Below, one piece after another: positions 9,358-19,099 of a stretch of 64,000 nt of DNA. The position numbers and the translations under genes are program-made. The notes below the pieces were generated by a model. It saw only the letters and a list, made by a program, of their open reading frames with translations. It did no database searches and was not told the DNA's origin. The stretch is from WRAU01 sp964277385 (lineage in GTDB: Bacteria > Pseudomonadota > Alphaproteobacteria > WRAU01 > Hepatincolaceae). Numbering within the stretch: position 1 is the stretch's first letter; every line of letters begins with the position of its first letter. Where the stretch lies: NCBI GenBank assembly GCA_964277385.1, contig OZ195520.1, positions 434,001 through 498,000 on the forward strand. Reading direction: 5' to 3'.

Positions 9358-10023
9358 ATGGTGCATTTTATGAGTATTGTTTCTGAAAAACAAAGAGAAG
9401 ATATTATTATTAATCAGTTAGTTGTATCTAATGTATCAGATGAGGTAATAATTGATATTATATCAAAGATTCCAAGAACTTTATTTTTAAGTCCAGATAT
9501 TGCCCATATTGGAAATTCCGATAGCCCTATTGAATATAAAAAAAATAGATATTTATTAGATATGCCAACGATGGCTAACATGTTACAAATTGCCAAGTTT
9601 CAAGAAACAGATGTTGTGCTAGTATTAGGGTCGGGTTTAGGATATGGAGCTTCTTTAATTTCTAAATTAGTAAGCAGAGTAATTTGTATAGAAAAAGATG
9701 AAAACTTAGTTGAAATATCTCGCAATAATCTAAATAAACTAGAAATTACTAATGTGGAATTATGCAATGGAAGTTTAGAAAGTGTTGCTTTAATTCATCC
9801 ATTTAATAGAGTTTTCGTAGAAGGAGCCTTTTCTTCTATTACGAATGAAATACAACAACTATTAAATAGAAAAACAGATTTAATAGGTATAGAACGAAAA
9901 AATAATTTATCTAAAATTATTAAAGCACAAATGATTGATGGTAAGATAATAGTAAATTATGGTAAAAATACCGCAACTCCTTATCTAAAAGGATTTGAAG
10001 AAAAAGAAAAATTTTCTTTTTAA
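9358..10023 (+). CDS. protein-L-isoaspartate O-methyltransferase family protein
   Basis: A 221-residue SAM-dependent methyltransferase of the PCMT type. Motif I is VLVLGSGLGYGA (87-98), preceded by a conserved MANMLQ segment resembling the MVAxML motif of the family, and followed by an acidic residue pattern (ICIEKDENL) that would bind the SAM ribose. It would repair isoaspartyl residues, or be one of the divergent alphaproteobacterial members usually found near tolC and popZ. The ATG at 9370 is an equally good start. No tolC lies beside it, but popZ follows after 18 bases. Confidence 0.75.
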   Translation: MVHFMSIVSEKQREDIIINQLVVSNVSDEVIIDIISKIPRTLFLSPDIAHIGNSDSPIEYKKNRYLLDMPTMANMLQIAKFQETDVVLVLGSGLGYGASLISKLVSRVICIEKDENLVEISRNNLNKLEITNVELCNGSLESVALIHPFNRVFVEGAFSSITNEIQQLLNRKTDLIGIERKNNLSKIIKAQMIDGKIIVNYGKNTATPYLKGFEEKEKFSF

Positions 10024-10041
10024 TTAATAGAGGATAATCAA

Positions 10042-10989
10042 ATGAATAATGATAATAATTCTAGTTTTAAAATTCAAAACTCACAAAGAAGGAGAGAAAT
10101 AGAAAATCAGTTAGAGAGAGAAATAACAGGAATAGTAAACAAACAAAAAATGTTTTCAAGTCCTGATAAAAGATATCAAGGGATGAGCGAAAATGTCTCT
10201 AGTAAATTAAAATCTTTTTTAGATGAAAGATTATCAAAAAAAGATTCTAATCAAAGAAATTATAATGAAGAAGCCTATTATAGATCTCTTGATTATAATA
10301 AAAATAGTCAAGATAGTAGATATAAATCTAATTTTTCTGAAGAAGACAATTATTACTATGAAGAAGATGCTATTGATGATGAGTACTACGAAGATGAAAA
10401 TTATGACGGCTATGACGATTACTATGATGAAGATATAAAAAAAGATAAATTAAAAAATAACCATAATAGTTACTTACCATTTACCTATGAAGAATTACAA
10501 CCAGAAATGCCAAGTAGTGAAGAACTAGAAAAAATGTTTTTAGATGCTATGATGCCAGCAATTGCTCAATGGTTAGATATTAATATAGATAGAATAGTTC
10601 ATAAAGTTGTAAGAGAAACTCTATCTAATAGAGGTATGCAAGAAAAAGATATATATGGAAAAGAATTTAACAATTATTCTAAAGAATATTCTACCACATA
10701 TGCTAGATCTAATAAAGATTATAGAAATAATGAATTAGATAGTAAAGTAGAAAAATCAAGATTCTCTGATAGAACTGTAGAAAGAGGAAAAGTGAAAAAT
10801 AAAAGAAGAGCAGCACAAAGATCTTCTAGTGTAAATAATATTGCTACTAGAAGTACAAGGGGTAATGTTTCTAGTAGTAATAAAGTTACTGCCATCTCAA
10901 AAGAAGCAATATCAGGAGTTATAAAATCTTCATCTGATAGATCTTCAAAAAATTTAAAAAGTAATGACAGGAATACTATAAAACGGTAG
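10042..10989 (+). CDS. popZ: PopZ-like polar organising protein (DUF2497), extended
   Basis: A 315-residue low-complexity protein. Residues 1-70 are charged and helical. Residues 99-131 are almost only Asp, Glu and Tyr. Residues 159-196 (SEELEKMFLDAM, then AIAQWLDINIDRIVHKVVRETL) match the helical DUF2497 region by which PopZ oligomerises. Residues 197-315 form a Ser/Arg/Lys-rich basic tail. The position directly before valS is the one popZ has in many alphaproteobacteria, which supports the call. PopZ forms polar condensates that anchor ParB/parS and recruit cell-cycle proteins through its acidic linker. In known PopZ proteins the oligomerising helices end the chain; here about 120 residues follow. 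Confidence 0.72.
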   Translation: MNNDNNSSFKIQNSQRRREIENQLEREITGIVNKQKMFSSPDKRYQGMSENVSSKLKSFLDERLSKKDSNQRNYNEEAYYRSLDYNKNSQDSRYKSNFSEEDNYYYEEDAIDDEYYEDENYDGYDDYYDEDIKKDKLKNNHNSYLPFTYEELQPEMPSSEELEKMFLDAMMPAIAQWLDINIDRIVHKVVRETLSNRGMQEKDIYGKEFNNYSKEYSTTYARSNKDYRNNELDSKVEKSRFSDRTVERGKVKNKRRAAQRSSSVNNIATRSTRGNVSSSNKVTAISKEAISGVIKSSSDRSSKNLKSNDRNTIKR

Positions 10990-10998
10990 AAATTAAAT

Positions 10999-13653
10999 AT
11001 GATAGAAAATAAACATTACCCATGGAAAGATACAGAAAAATATATTAAAGATAAAATATCAGAAAAGAATTATTATTCTAATGTTAATAATTCAAAAACC
11101 CCCCATACAATAATAATGCCTCCCCCTAATGTAACAGGGTACTTACATATGGGTCATGCGTTAGTTATGACGCTACAAGATGTTCTGAACAGATACAAAA
11201 GAATGAAAGGTTTTGATGTTTTGTGGCAACCAGGTGTAGATCATGCAGGAATTGCAACTCAGATGGTTGTTGAAAGGCAACTAGCAGAAAAAAACATCAA
11301 AAGACAAGATCTAGGTCGTGAAACTTTTATAGAGAAAGTGTACGAATGGAAAGAACATTCAGCGACAGGAATAATGGATCAAGTAAAAGCATTAGGATCA
11401 TCCGCAGATTATTCATATGTTGCTTTTACAATGGATGATCAAAGTATTAAAGGTGTCAATACTGCATTTATTAGGTTGTATGAAGCAGGTCTTATTTATC
11501 AAGATGATAGGCTTGTGAATTGGGATTGTAAATTTCAAACAGCAATTTCAGATTTAGAAGTAGAAAATAAAGAAGTAAAAGGTAAGTTATACTATCTTAA
11601 ATATTTTGTAGATGCTTCTCAGAATTATATAGTAGTAGCAACAACAAGACCAGAAACTATCTTTGGAGATGTTGTGATAGCAGTAAATAAAGAAGATGAA
11701 AGATATACTGATTTGATAGGTAAAGAAGTTATTATTCCTATAGTAGGTAGAAAAATTAAAATTATAACCGATGATTATGCTGATATAAGCAAAGGTAGTG
11801 GGGCGGTAAAAATAACTCCAGCCCATGATTTTAATGATTTTGAAGTAGGAAAAAGACACAACTTAGGAAGTATAAATATTTTAAATAAAGATGGCACATT
11901 AAATGAAAATACTATTGAAAATTATCAAGGATTATCAACAAGTGAAGCTAGAAAAAAAATTGTTTTAGAACTAACAGAAAAAGATCTAGTTGAAAAAATA
12001 GAAGAACACACAATGGTAGTTCCTTATGGTGATAGATCTAATACAATTATAGAACCTCTTTTAACTAAGCAATGGTTTCTAAATACAGGTGAATTAGCAA
12101 AAGAAGCTATCTCCGTTGTAAAGGAAGGTAAAATACAATTTGTTCCGCAATCTTGGGAGAATCTTTATTTTGATTGGATGAATAATATTCAGCCATGGTG
12201 TATTTCTCGTCAATTATGGTGGGGACACAGAATCCCAGTTTTTTATGCTCCACTCAATGATAAATGTAATGGTGAAATTTTTGTAGCAGCAACAAAAGAA
12301 GATGCTCATAAAAAAGCAAAAGAATACTTTGGCTTCGAAGTAGAATTATTTCAAGATGAAGATGTGCTAGATACATGGTTTAGTTCATCGCTATGGCCAT
12401 TTTTAACATTAGGTTGGCCAGAAGATACAGACAGATTGAAAAAATATTATCCATCAGATGTGCTAGTAACAGCTTTTGATATTATATTTTTTTGGGTTGC
12501 AAGAATGATAATGATGGGAACTTTCTTTATGAAAGATGTACCCTTCAGAAAAGTTTATATACATGCTCTTATCCGTGATGAAAAGGGTCAGAAAATGTCT
12601 AAATCTAAAGGAAATGTTATAAATCCATTAGATATCATGGAAAAATATGGTACAGATGCTTTAAGATTTACTCTAACCTCTTATTCGGGTCAAGGTCGTG
12701 ACATTAAATTATCAGAAAAAACAATAGAAGGTTACAGAAATTTTGTAACTAAAAATTGGAATTCTTATAAGTTTTGTAATCAAAATGGATTAGTTTATAA
12801 TAAAAATTATAATCCTAAAAATGTTAAATTAGATATTAATAAGTGGATACTTGTTAAACTAGAAGAATTACAGAAAAATATTGATATTGCTTATGATAAT
12901 TTTAAGTTTAACGATGTTTCTAATTTAATATATCATTTTGTTTGGGCAACTTATTGTGATTGGTATATAGAGCTAACAAAGCCGATTCTTTATTCAGATA
13001 TAGAATCAGAATATAACAAACAAGAAATTAAAGAAACAATGGGATTTATATTTGATAACATATTGAAAATTATGCATCCTGTAATGCCTTATATTTCAGA
13101 GTACTTGTTTGAGAATCTTCATAATGATAAGTCAAGAATTTTAGCAATAGAAAGTTTTCCTAATAACAATTTTGGTTTTATAAATCAAGATATAGAAAAT
13201 ACAGAAAAAATAGTAGCTTTAATTTCAAAAATTAGAAACATAAGAGTAGATCTAAATATTTCACCAGCGATATTTTTAAAATTGTTTTTTGAAGGTGAAA
13301 AACTACCAAATTATGTGTTAAATAATTTAGATATTATTAAAAAAGTTGCAAGATTAGAAGAAATTTCATATCAAAATAAAATCTCAAAAGAATATGTTCA
13401 GGATGTTGTGAATAATAGTGTAATAGGTTTACCATTAAACGATATTATAGATCTAGATTCAGAAAAAAATCGTATTGAAAAATCTAAGTCTAAGTTAGAA
13501 ATAGAGTTAGACAAAATTAATATTAAGTTAAATAATACACAATTTATGTCAAAAGCAAATGCTGAGGTTATTCAAACATTTAAAGAACAACATAAAGAAA
13601 TTTCAGAAAAAATTGCTAAATTAATTGAAGTTTTGAATAAAATATCTAATTAA
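10999..13653 (+). CDS. valS: valine--tRNA ligase
   Basis: An 884-residue class I aminoacyl-tRNA synthetase charging tRNA-Val. The HIGH signature is HMGH (50-53) within PPNVTGYLHMGHAL, and the KMSKS loop is intact near residues 532-536 (KMSKSKGNV). Between them is the editing (CP1) domain with TTRPETIFGD and the GSGAVKITPAHD segment. DTWFSSSLWPF marks the second half of the catalytic core. The final 65 residues form the valine-type coiled coil. Length is typical. It follows popZ by 9 bases. Confidence 0.97.
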   Translation: MIENKHYPWKDTEKYIKDKISEKNYYSNVNNSKTPHTIIMPPPNVTGYLHMGHALVMTLQDVLNRYKRMKGFDVLWQPGVDHAGIATQMVVERQLAEKNIKRQDLGRETFIEKVYEWKEHSATGIMDQVKALGSSADYSYVAFTMDDQSIKGVNTAFIRLYEAGLIYQDDRLVNWDCKFQTAISDLEVENKEVKGKLYYLKYFVDASQNYIVVATTRPETIFGDVVIAVNKEDERYTDLIGKEVIIPIVGRKIKIITDDYADISKGSGAVKITPAHDFNDFEVGKRHNLGSINILNKDGTLNENTIENYQGLSTSEARKKIVLELTEKDLVEKIEEHTMVVPYGDRSNTIIEPLLTKQWFLNTGELAKEAISVVKEGKIQFVPQSWENLYFDWMNNIQPWCISRQLWWGHRIPVFYAPLNDKCNGEIFVAATKEDAHKKAKEYFGFEVELFQDEDVLDTWFSSSLWPFLTLGWPEDTDRLKKYYPSDVLVTAFDIIFFWVARMIMMGTFFMKDVPFRKVYIHALIRDEKGQKMSKSKGNVINPLDIMEKYGTDALRFTLTSYSGQGRDIKLSEKTIEGYRNFVTKNWNSYKFCNQNGLVYNKNYNPKNVKLDINKWILVKLEELQKNIDIAYDNFKFNDVSNLIYHFVWATYCDWYIELTKPILYSDIESEYNKQEIKETMGFIFDNILKIMHPVMPYISEYLFENLHNDKSRILAIESFPNNNFGFINQDIENTEKIVALISKIRNIRVDLNISPAIFLKLFFEGEKLPNYVLNNLDIIKKVARLEEISYQNKISKEYVQDVVNNSVIGLPLNDIIDLDSEKNRIEKSKSKLEIELDKINIKLNNTQFMSKANAEVIQTFKEQHKEISEKIAKLIEVLNKISN

Positions 13654-13677
13654 AATGCGCTTATAAAGGAGATTAGA

Positions 13678-14418
13678 ATGTTAAATTTGAATAAAATAAT
13701 TCAAAATCATAGATCAGTTAGAAATTTTTTGGATAAAGATATACCTCAAGAAATGTTAGACAACATATTGTTATCAGCACAAGCAATGCCAACTTCTGAT
13801 AACAAACAAGATCTTAGTGTAATAGTTGTTAAAGATAAAATTAGAAAGAATATTATAGCAGAGTTATCAGGTAATCAAAAACATATTAAAGATGCTCCAG
13901 TTTTTTTAGTTTTTGTGGCCGATCTATACAAAACATTTTTAGCTTGTAAAAAAAATAATGTAAAGCAAAATCTAGATAATCCATTAGATAAAATGATAAC
14001 CGCCACTTTTGATGCAGGTATAGCTTTAGGATCAGCTATCATATCAGCTGAGAGTTTAGGTTTAGGTATAACTCCAATTGGAGGAATCCGAAACAATATT
14101 GAACGAGTATCTAAAATTTTAGAACTACCAGAATATGTTTTTCCTCTTGTTGGGCTGTGTTTAGGATTTCCATACAATATACCAGATAAAAAACCAAGAT
14201 TACCTCTTCCTACTTTTAAACACGATGAAACATACAAAAAAGAAGCAATGGAAAGTTATATTAACGAATATGATGAAATCATGCAAAATTATTTAATAAA
14301 AATAAAAAGAGAAGATGAAATTAATTGGTCTTATAAGATATCTAAATCTATGTCACAAAAATCTGATGCTTCTTTTGAAAACTTATTGATTAAGCAAAGT
14401 ATTATAAAGGTTGAATAA
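13678..14418 (+). CDS. NfsA-like flavin nitroreductase
   Basis: A 246-residue FMN-dependent oxidoreductase of the nitroreductase family. The N-terminus has the FMN-binding pattern NHRSVRNFLDKDIP (10-23). The middle has DAGIALGSAIISAESLGLGITPIGGIRNN, typical of NfsA/FRP-type enzymes that reduce nitro- and quinone compounds with NAD(P)H. The C-terminal extension (ESYINEYDEIMQNYL) resembles the NfsA dimer arm. It lies 24 bases after valS behind AAGGAG, and 83 bases before nuoA. The physiological substrate is unknown. Confidence 0.85.
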   Translation: MLNLNKIIQNHRSVRNFLDKDIPQEMLDNILLSAQAMPTSDNKQDLSVIVVKDKIRKNIIAELSGNQKHIKDAPVFLVFVADLYKTFLACKKNNVKQNLDNPLDKMITATFDAGIALGSAIISAESLGLGITPIGGIRNNIERVSKILELPEYVFPLVGLCLGFPYNIPDKKPRLPLPTFKHDETYKKEAMESYINEYDEIMQNYLIKIKREDEINWSYKISKSMSQKSDASFENLLIKQSIIKVE

Positions 14419-14501
14419 TAAAATATACCTTATATGTGATATTTAACACTTTACATTAAAGGTTGTTTTGGGTAAACTAGTCTTAATAGTTTAAATAAAA
14501 T

Positions 14502-14897
14502 ATGAGTTTTATAATGGAAGTTGCTAACATTTCTACAAGCTATATGTTTGAATATTTGCCTGTGCTTTTTTTTGTTGTTATAGCTTTAGGTATAATGGGA
14601 ATATCTTTATTTGCTTCTTATTTCATTGTTCCACAAAATCCTTATCCTAACAAAATAAGCGCATATGAATGCGGTTTTGATGCTATAGAAGAAGCTAATA
14701 GACAATTTGATGTTCGTTTTTATTTAATAGCAATTCTTTTTGTAATTTTTGATATAGAAATAATATTTATGTATCCATGGGCTGTATCTTTTCAGTTTTT
14801 AGATAATGTAGGATTCTTTTCCATGCTGTTGTTTATTTTTATACTAACAATAGGTTTTGTTTATGAATGGAAAAAAGGAGCTTTGCAATGGGATTAA
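14502..14897 (+). CDS. nuoA: NADH-quinone oxidoreductase subunit A
   Basis: A 131-residue membrane subunit of complex I with three predicted helices. The loop after helix 1 carries the conserved NPYPNKISAYECGFDAI (about 46-62), with the cysteine that marks the quinone-site loop. RFYLIAILFVIFDIEIIFMYPW then spans helix 2, including the conserved acidic residues. It is the first gene of a 14-gene nuo operon. The second ATG (14514) could also be the start, since neither has a strong ribosome site. Confidence 0.95.
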   Translation: MSFIMEVANISTSYMFEYLPVLFFVVIALGIMGISLFASYFIVPQNPYPNKISAYECGFDAIEEANRQFDVRFYLIAILFVIFDIEIIFMYPWAVSFQFLDNVGFFSMLLFIFILTIGFVYEWKKGALQWD

Positions 14898-15424
14898 GTA
14901 AAAATACGGCACAAATATTAGAAGGTAAAAATCAAGATTTTATATTGAAGAAATATGATAATTATAATAAATCTAATTTTTTGGTTTCTCAAATAGATAC
15001 AGTGGTTAATTTAATTAGATCAAATTCTGTGTGGCCAATGACTTTCGGTTTAGCTTGCTGTGCTATTGAGATGATGCATGGTTATATGGCAAGATACGAC
15101 TTAGATAGGTTGGGATCAATGCCTCGTCCAAGTCCAAGACAATCAGATGTTATTATTGTAGCAGGTACGCTAACAAATAAAATGGCGCCAGCTTATAGAA
15201 GAGTTTATGATCAAATGGCCGAGCCTAGATATGTAATTTCTATGGGTTCATGTGCAAATAGTGGTGGTTATTATCATTATTCCTATTCAGTTGTAAGAGG
15301 ATGTCATAAAATAACACCAGTTGATATTTATATTCCTGGTTGTCCCCCAACTGCAGAAGCATTATTATATGGATTATTTCAGTTGCAGAAAAAAATTAGA
15401 AGAACTGGTAAACTTTGGAGATAA
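14888..15424 (+). CDS. nuoB: NADH-quinone oxidoreductase subunit B
   Basis: A 178-residue peripheral subunit that holds the terminal N2 [4Fe-4S] cluster next to the quinone site. Ligands are visible in FGLACCAIEMMH, SMGSCANSGG and IPGCPPTAEA. The start at 14888 is preferred to the in-frame ATG at 14867, because AAAGGAG lies about 8 bases upstream of it and it gives the family's usual N-terminus. The gene overlaps nuoA by 10 bases. Confidence 0.96.
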   Translation: MGLSKNTAQILEGKNQDFILKKYDNYNKSNFLVSQIDTVVNLIRSNSVWPMTFGLACCAIEMMHGYMARYDLDRLGSMPRPSPRQSDVIIVAGTLTNKMAPAYRRVYDQMAEPRYVISMGSCANSGGYYHYSYSVVRGCHKITPVDIYIPGCPPTAEALLYGLFQLQKKIRRTGKLWR

Positions 15425-15429
15425 AATTA

Positions 15430-16074
15430 ATGCCTTCTTATTATATTCCCTCAGAGAAAAAAATAAAACAACTAGAAGAATTGATGATTTCTTTAACAAA
15501 AGAATTCCAAAATGATATATTAGAAAATTCTATTTTGAATAACGAAATTTCTATAACTATAAAAAAAGAATCTTTATTAAATGTTATTGAAGAATTAAAA
15601 GACAATTCTAAATATATGTTTAAGCAACTAATTGATGTAACAGCAGTAGATTATCCGGAAAAAAATGAAAGATTTGAGCTTGTATATCTATTATTAAGTT
15701 TATCAAGTAATTTAAGATTGAAAATTAAAGTTAATATTCTAGAAATGGATATGATTGATTCTCTATCAAATATTTATTCTAATTCTGATTGGTTAGAAAG
15801 AGAAGTATACGATATGTTTGGTATTTATTTTAGAAATCATAAAGATTTAAGAAGAATTTTAACAGATTTTGGTTTTGAGGGTAGTCCCTTAAGAAAAGAT
15901 TTTCCTTTGAGTGGTTTTGCAGAAGTCGAATTTGATGAGGAATCTCAAAAAGTTGTTTATAAGCCAGTTGAATTAACACAGACATATAGGGAATACTACT
16001 ATACTAATCCATGGATGGATAATATAGAAGTGGATACATTTAACTATTTGAACAAAAAAAATAAAGCAGATTAG
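15430..16074 (+). CDS. nuoC: NADH-quinone oxidoreductase subunit C
   Basis: A 214-residue soluble subunit of the complex I connecting arm. The family signature appears as WLEREVYDMFGIYFRNHKDL, followed by RRILTDFGFEGSPLRKDFPLSG, nearly standard for NuoC/30-kDa subunits. It is separate from nuoD, not the NuoCD fusion of enterics. The start at 15430 follows a GGAGA site; an in-frame ATG at 15415 overlaps nuoB and lacks such a site. Confidence 0.95.
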   Translation: MPSYYIPSEKKIKQLEELMISLTKEFQNDILENSILNNEISITIKKESLLNVIEELKDNSKYMFKQLIDVTAVDYPEKNERFELVYLLLSLSSNLRLKIKVNILEMDMIDSLSNIYSNSDWLEREVYDMFGIYFRNHKDLRRILTDFGFEGSPLRKDFPLSGFAEVEFDEESQKVVYKPVELTQTYREYYYTNPWMDNIEVDTFNYLNKKNKAD

Positions 16075-16086
16075 GATTATATTATA

Positions 16087-17268
16087 ATGTCTGAAAATGT
16101 AAAAGTTAAAACTACGACATTAAATTTTGGGCCACAACACCCGTCTTCTCATGGTGTGTTAAGAATGGTACTAGAATTAGATGGTGAATTGGTAAAAAGA
16201 GTAGAGCCACATGTGGGTCAACTTCATCGTGGGACAGAAAAATTAATAGAACATAAAACTTATACTCAAAACATTCCATTTTTTGATAGATTAGATTATG
16301 TTGCTCCAATAAATTACGAACATGCTTGGGTTTTATCTGTAGAAAAATTATTGCAACTAGAAATCCCAGAAAGAGCCAAGTATATAAGAGTTCTTTTTTT
16401 AGAGCTAAGTAGAATTTCAAGGCATTTGTTCGGTTTAGGGGCTCAAGCTATGGATGCTGGGGCCATGACACCACTGATTTGGGGTTTTGAATCTCGTGAA
16501 CAAATAATGGAGTTTTTTGAAGCAACAACAGGTGCTAGGTTGCATCTTAATTATTTTAGAGTAGGTGGTGTAGCGGTTGATTTACCAAAAGGGTTGCTAG
16601 AGAAAATAGATAAGTGGACTTATTATTTTGAAAAAGATTTTAAAGATGCTATGGATTTGGTAATAGACAATAGAATCTTTAAACAAAGATCAGTAGATAT
16701 AGGCAAATTAGATAAAGATCAAGCGTTAGATTTTGGTTTTAGTGGTCCAAATCTTAGAGCTACGGGTATAGCTTGGGATTTAAGAAAAGCCCAGCCTTAT
16801 GAAATTTATTCAAAACTAGATTTTGATATTGTTATTGGTACTCACGGAGACGCTTACGACAGATTTTTAGTTAGAATGAATGAGGTAAAAGAAAGTTTAA
16901 AAATTATTAGACAATGTATTCTACATATGCCAGAAGGCTTACATATGGTAGATAATTATAAATTTACTCCTCCTAAAAGAGCTTCAATGAAAGAATCTAT
17001 GGAATCTTTAATTCACCATTTTAAATTTTTCTCAGAAGGTTTTTCAGTTCCAAAAGGAGAAGTTTACGTGCCAGTGGAAACTCCAACTGGAGAGTTTGGA
17101 GTTTATTTAGTTTCTCAAGGTGGAAATAAACCATATAGAGCAAAATTAAGATCTAATGGTTTAGCACATTTACAAGCAATAAAAGAAATTGGTGTTAAGT
17201 ATCAATTAGCAGATTTACCTTCTATTTTAGGTAGTCTTGATGTTGTATTTGGTGAAATAGATAGATAG
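16087..17268 (+). CDS. nuoD: NADH-quinone oxidoreductase subunit D
   Basis: A 393-residue 49-kDa-type subunit, related to [NiFe]-hydrogenase large subunits, which forms the quinone pocket with NuoB. It opens with LNFGPQHPSSHGVLRMVLELDGE, including the quinone-site His, then the HVGQLHRGTEK loop. It ends with the conserved SLDVVFGEIDR. Length is typical and there are no gaps. It lies 12 bases after nuoC. Confidence 0.97.
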   Translation: MSENVKVKTTTLNFGPQHPSSHGVLRMVLELDGELVKRVEPHVGQLHRGTEKLIEHKTYTQNIPFFDRLDYVAPINYEHAWVLSVEKLLQLEIPERAKYIRVLFLELSRISRHLFGLGAQAMDAGAMTPLIWGFESREQIMEFFEATTGARLHLNYFRVGGVAVDLPKGLLEKIDKWTYYFEKDFKDAMDLVIDNRIFKQRSVDIGKLDKDQALDFGFSGPNLRATGIAWDLRKAQPYEIYSKLDFDIVIGTHGDAYDRFLVRMNEVKESLKIIRQCILHMPEGLHMVDNYKFTPPKRASMKESMESLIHHFKFFSEGFSVPKGEVYVPVETPTGEFGVYLVSQGGNKPYRAKLRSNGLAHLQAIKEIGVKYQLADLPSILGSLDVVFGEIDR

Positions 17269-17278
17269 GAACAAGTAA

Positions 17279-17821
17279 ATGTCATTAAATTTTGTATTTA
17301 CAGAAGAAAATAATAAAATAGCACAAGATACGATAAAAAAATATCCAGAGGATAAAAGATTTAGCGGAATTATGCCTCTTTTAACAATGGCGCAAAAACA
17401 AAATGGTGGTTTTTTAACAGAAGAAACTATTGTTTATGTTGCAGAGTATTTACATGTTTCGGTTATGTCAGTTTTAGAAGTTGCTAGTTTTTATTCTATG
17501 TATAACTTAAAGCCAGTGGGTAAATACTTAATACAAACTTGTAATTCGGTTGTGTGTTGCATGAAAGGTAGTGATGAATTAAATCAATACGCAAAAGAAA
17601 TTACAGGAACTACTGATCAAAATGTTTCAAGTGATGGTTTGTTTAGTGTTAAAAAAGTAGAATGTTTAGGAGCCTGTTCTAATGCTATCGCTATAAAAAT
17701 TAACGATGTTTTTGTTGAAGAAGTAACAAAAGAAGTATTAAAAGAACAAATTGAAAAGTTAAAAAAAGGTTATTTATTAGAAGAAAAATTTATAGTAAGA
17801 AAAACTCTTATTGAGCAATAG
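17279..17821 (+). CDS. nuoE: NADH-quinone oxidoreductase subunit E
   Basis: A 180-residue 24-kDa-type subunit with a thioredoxin-like fold that carries the N1a [2Fe-2S] cluster. The four ligand cysteines are in CNSVVC (with CCMKGSDEL following) and ECLGACSNA. It works with NuoF in the NADH-oxidising module. It lies 10 bases after nuoD, and nuoF follows after 13 bases. Confidence 0.95.
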   Translation: MSLNFVFTEENNKIAQDTIKKYPEDKRFSGIMPLLTMAQKQNGGFLTEETIVYVAEYLHVSVMSVLEVASFYSMYNLKPVGKYLIQTCNSVVCCMKGSDELNQYAKEITGTTDQNVSSDGLFSVKKVECLGACSNAIAIKINDVFVEEVTKEVLKEQIEKLKKGYLLEEKFIVRKTLIEQ

Positions 17822-17834
17822 AGGTTGTATTTGT

Positions 17835-19088
17835 ATGTTAGATAATAAAGACAAAGTTTTTAATAATTTATACGGACAACATGGAGTTAGTTTTGATGTT
17901 GCTAAATCTCTTGGTGATTTTGTATGTCTTAAAGAAATATTAGAAAAAGGTCAAGATCATATTATAAATGAAGTTAAGAATTCACAACTTAAAGGTCGTG
18001 GTGGAGCAGGTTTTCCAACAGGTATGAAATGGTCTTTTTTAGATAAAAAAAGTAATAAACCCAAATATCTTGTAATTAATGGAGATGAAGGTGAACCAGG
18101 AACTTGCAAAGATAGAGAAATAATAAGACACGAACCATATAAAATTATTGAAGGTGCGATAATAACTTCTTTTGCTATAAATGCCAAGGTTTGTTACATC
18201 TATATTCGTGGTGAGTTTATTCAAGAAACAGTTAGTTTACAAAAAGCTATAGATGAATGCTATAAAAATGGTTTTTTAGGTAAAAATTGTTTAGGAAAGT
18301 ACGATTTAGATATTTATATTCATTTTGGTGCTGGTGCTTATATTTGCGGTGAAGAAACTGCATTGTTAGAAAGTTTAGAAGGTAGAAAAGGTTTTCCAAG
18401 GTTAAAGCCTCCTTTTCCAGCAGTTAGTGGATTATATGCTTGTCCAACGGTTATAAACAACATAGAAACAATCGCAGTAGTCCCAACTATTTTAAAAAGA
18501 GGAGCTGAATGGTATGTTTCGATGGGTGTTAAAGAAGGTGCTGGAACAAAATTATTTTGTGTTTCAGGATTTGTAAATAATCCTTGTGTTGTAGAAGAAA
18601 GATTAGGTATAAATTTAAGAGAATTAATAGACACGCATTGCGGAGGTGTTATTGGCGGATGGGATAATTTATTAGCGATTATTCCAGGTGGTTCATCAAC
18701 TCCAATAATTCCAGCTCCATTGTGTGGTAAAGTAATGATGGATTTTGAAGGCATGAAGTCTGTAGGTAGTGCATTGGGCACAGGTGCTGTAATTGTTTTT
18801 AATAAATCTGTTGAAATATTAAAAGCAATGAAAAATATTGTAGCTTTTTATAATCATGAAAGTTGTGGTCAGTGTACTCCATGTAGAGAAGGATCAGCGG
18901 CTGCAATTAAAATTTTAAATAATATAGCAAATAAAACAGCAAAATCTTCAGATGTAGATCTACTTGAGAGAATAATGGATGACACATTTGGTACAACAAT
19001 TTGTGCTCTTAATGATGCTACTGTATTTGCAGTTAAAGGTTTTTTAAAACATTATAAAGAAGATATAAAACAAAGTTTATATAACTAG
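17835..19088 (+). CDS. nuoF: NADH-quinone oxidoreductase subunit F
   Basis: A 417-residue 51-kDa-type subunit that binds NADH and FMN and holds the N3 [4Fe-4S] cluster. The nucleotide- and flavin-binding glycine loops are GRGGAGFPTGMKW and GAGAYICGEETALL. The cluster ligands are in ESCGQCTPCREG plus a later Cys in TTICALND. The ATG at 17835 has a GAGG ribosome site; an upstream in-frame TTG would overlap nuoE. Confidence 0.96.
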   Translation: MLDNKDKVFNNLYGQHGVSFDVAKSLGDFVCLKEILEKGQDHIINEVKNSQLKGRGGAGFPTGMKWSFLDKKSNKPKYLVINGDEGEPGTCKDREIIRHEPYKIIEGAIITSFAINAKVCYIYIRGEFIQETVSLQKAIDECYKNGFLGKNCLGKYDLDIYIHFGAGAYICGEETALLESLEGRKGFPRLKPPFPAVSGLYACPTVINNIETIAVVPTILKRGAEWYVSMGVKEGAGTKLFCVSGFVNNPCVVEERLGINLRELIDTHCGGVIGGWDNLLAIIPGGSSTPIIPAPLCGKVMMDFEGMKSVGSALGTGAVIVFNKSVEILKAMKNIVAFYNHESCGQCTPCREGSAAAIKILNNIANKTAKSSDVDLLERIMDDTFGTTICALNDATVFAVKGFLKHYKEDIKQSLYN

Positions 19089-19099
19089 AGGATATGTAA

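Noticed and set aside
10223..10438. Alternative reading frame inside popZ giving a Met/Ile-rich peptide
   Set aside because: It is a shadow of the acidic Asp/Tyr block; composition is explained by the popZ frame and it has no ribosome site.
17957..18781. Long minus-strand frames within nuoF
   Set aside because: They are antisense to a strongly conserved gene, have no ribosome sites and no family resemblance.
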